A DNA stretch of 6,934 nt from IDS-8 sp965651325 (lineage in GTDB: Bacteria > Pseudomonadota > Gammaproteobacteria > Steroidobacterales > Woeseiaceae), in contig CBFGSB010000162.1 of the NCBI GenBank assembly GCA_965651325.1, positions 1 through 6,934 of the forward strand, written 5' to 3'. Below the pieces are notes generated by a model, which saw nothing but the letters and a program-made list of their open reading frames with translations, did not search any database and was not told where the DNA came from. Of this stretch, positions 6,645 through 6,934 are shown one piece after another. Both the position numbers and the translations under genes were made by a program. Positions within the stretch are counted from its first letter, which is position 1. Each line of letters begins with the position of its first letter.

Positions 6645-6656
6645 TCAAGCGCTTGA
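6645..6656. repeat. 12-bp palindrome in the divergent intergenic region
   Basis: TCAAGCGCTTGA is a perfect palindrome just upstream of the candidate -10 of the TolB/TPR gene, overlapping the proximal copy of the TTGAAGG direct repeat. It could be part of a regulator site; no specific binder is recognised. Confidence 0.35.
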
Positions 6657-6670
6657 AGGTTTGTTGAAGG
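6653..6670 (-). promoter_or_regulatory. 11-bp-period direct repeat, candidate OmpR-type box
   Basis: On the minus strand CCTTCAA, four bases, CCTTCAA (6670-6664 and 6659-6653) is an exact 7-bp repeat with an 11-bp period. OmpR/PhoB-type winged helices classically bind such tandem half-sites, and the proximal copy sits where the -35 of the candidate promoter should be. The operon's own winged helix-kinase protein is an obvious candidate binder, by inference. A third CCTTCAA (6600-6594) lies within the first codons of the TolB/TPR gene. Confidence 0.4.
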
Positions 6671-6763
6671 TCGCGTGAGGACGCGCGGCAAGCGATTCGA
6701 CGACGATTCGGCCGGACGCCGGCGGCAGGGCAGTACGGCACGGCCGGCGCGAAACGCTAAGCG

Positions 6764-6768
6764 AGGAG
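6764..6768 (+). promoter_or_regulatory. Shine-Dalgarno site of the plus-strand gene
   Basis: AGGAG lies eight bases before the ATG at 6777. This well-placed site is the main evidence that the following short partial frame is a real gene. No clear -10/-35 pair was seen upstream of it. Confidence 0.65.
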
Positions 6769-6776
6769 TAGCCCAT

Positions 6777-6934
6777 ATGAGCACGAACGGTGACGACCTG
6801 GTACGGCAGGTCCGCGGAGCGCTGGCCGGGGAACGAGCGCAACAGGTTATCGGCACCGCGCAGCGGATCCGGACCACCACCGGCACTCCCGTGCTGGCCG
6901 GCTATCTCTTCTGGATTCTCGGCACGATGGTGCT
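6777..6934 (+). CDS. Unrecognised protein, N-terminal part, likely membrane-anchored (runs off the window)
   Basis: Fifty-two codons are visible. The protein starts MSTNGDDLVRQVRGALAGER, a charged, probably helical cytoplasmic segment. Near residue 38 it enters a hydrophobic stretch (TPVLAGYLFWILGTMVL) that looks like the start of a membrane helix. I do not recognise the family. The good Shine-Dalgarno site (AGGAG) and the open frame to the window edge support a real gene. It is transcribed away from the TolB/TPR gene and shares with it the intergenic region 6609-6776, so common control is possible. Confidence 0.6.
   Translation, partial: MSTNGDDLVRQVRGALAGERAQQVIGTAQRIRTTTGTPVLAGYLFWILGTMV

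Noticed and set aside
4176..6656. 826-codon open frame on the plus strand, antisense to the TolB/TPR gene
   Set aside because: The opposite strand has clear domain matches throughout. The antisense frame is compositionally biased, matches nothing I recognise and is expected from high GC3, which removes stops on the complement.
1..6934. tRNA/rRNA genes, CRISPR arrays, insertion sequences and attachment sites
   Set aside because: No cloverleaf-like sequence, spaced repeat array, transposase motif or terminal inverted repeat pair was seen on either strand.

Overview
The window is GC-rich DNA, roughly two-thirds G+C by eye, with dense coding and long stop-free antisense frames. It probably comes from a gammaproteobacterium of the kind rich in CadC-type winged-helix regulators, TolB-like/TPR proteins and Ser/Thr kinases (Xanthomonadales or Steroidobacterales-like). 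That placement is inferred from gene families only; there is no marker gene here.

Layout from right to left. Five genes are read on the minus strand and one on the plus strand. A partial, divergent plus-strand gene (6777 to the window end) encodes an unrecognised protein with a likely membrane helix. The short gap before it (6609-6776) holds a candidate minus-strand promoter with a two-copy 11-bp-period direct repeat. Next come two large signalling genes in tandem. The first (6608-4404) encodes a three-helix membrane protein with a TolB-like (FlgO-type) domain and TPRs. The second (4348-1640) encodes one polypeptide joining an OmpR/CadC-type winged helix, a Ser/Thr protein kinase, one membrane helix and a long TPR region. 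The arrangement suggests a membrane-anchored signalling unit: periplasmic TPRs sense or scaffold, and a cytoplasmic kinase and DNA-binding domain respond.

Downstream is a compact two-gene module (1578-633) with its own promoter. A SpoVT/AbrB (MazE-like) antitoxin-type protein with a long C-terminal extension overlaps by 20 bp an AbiEii/DUF6036-like nucleotidyltransferase, a toxin-antitoxin-like layout. A perfect 16-bp palindrome overlaps its -10 box, and the -10 lies so close to the ATG that the transcript may be leaderless.

At the left edge is the N-terminal third or so of a SulP-family anion transporter (452 to the window start, minus strand).

The items most worth following up are the winged helix-kinase-TPR fusion with its TolB/TPR partner, the AbrB-extension/nucleotidyltransferase pair with its palindromic promoter, and the direct repeat upstream of the signalling genes.
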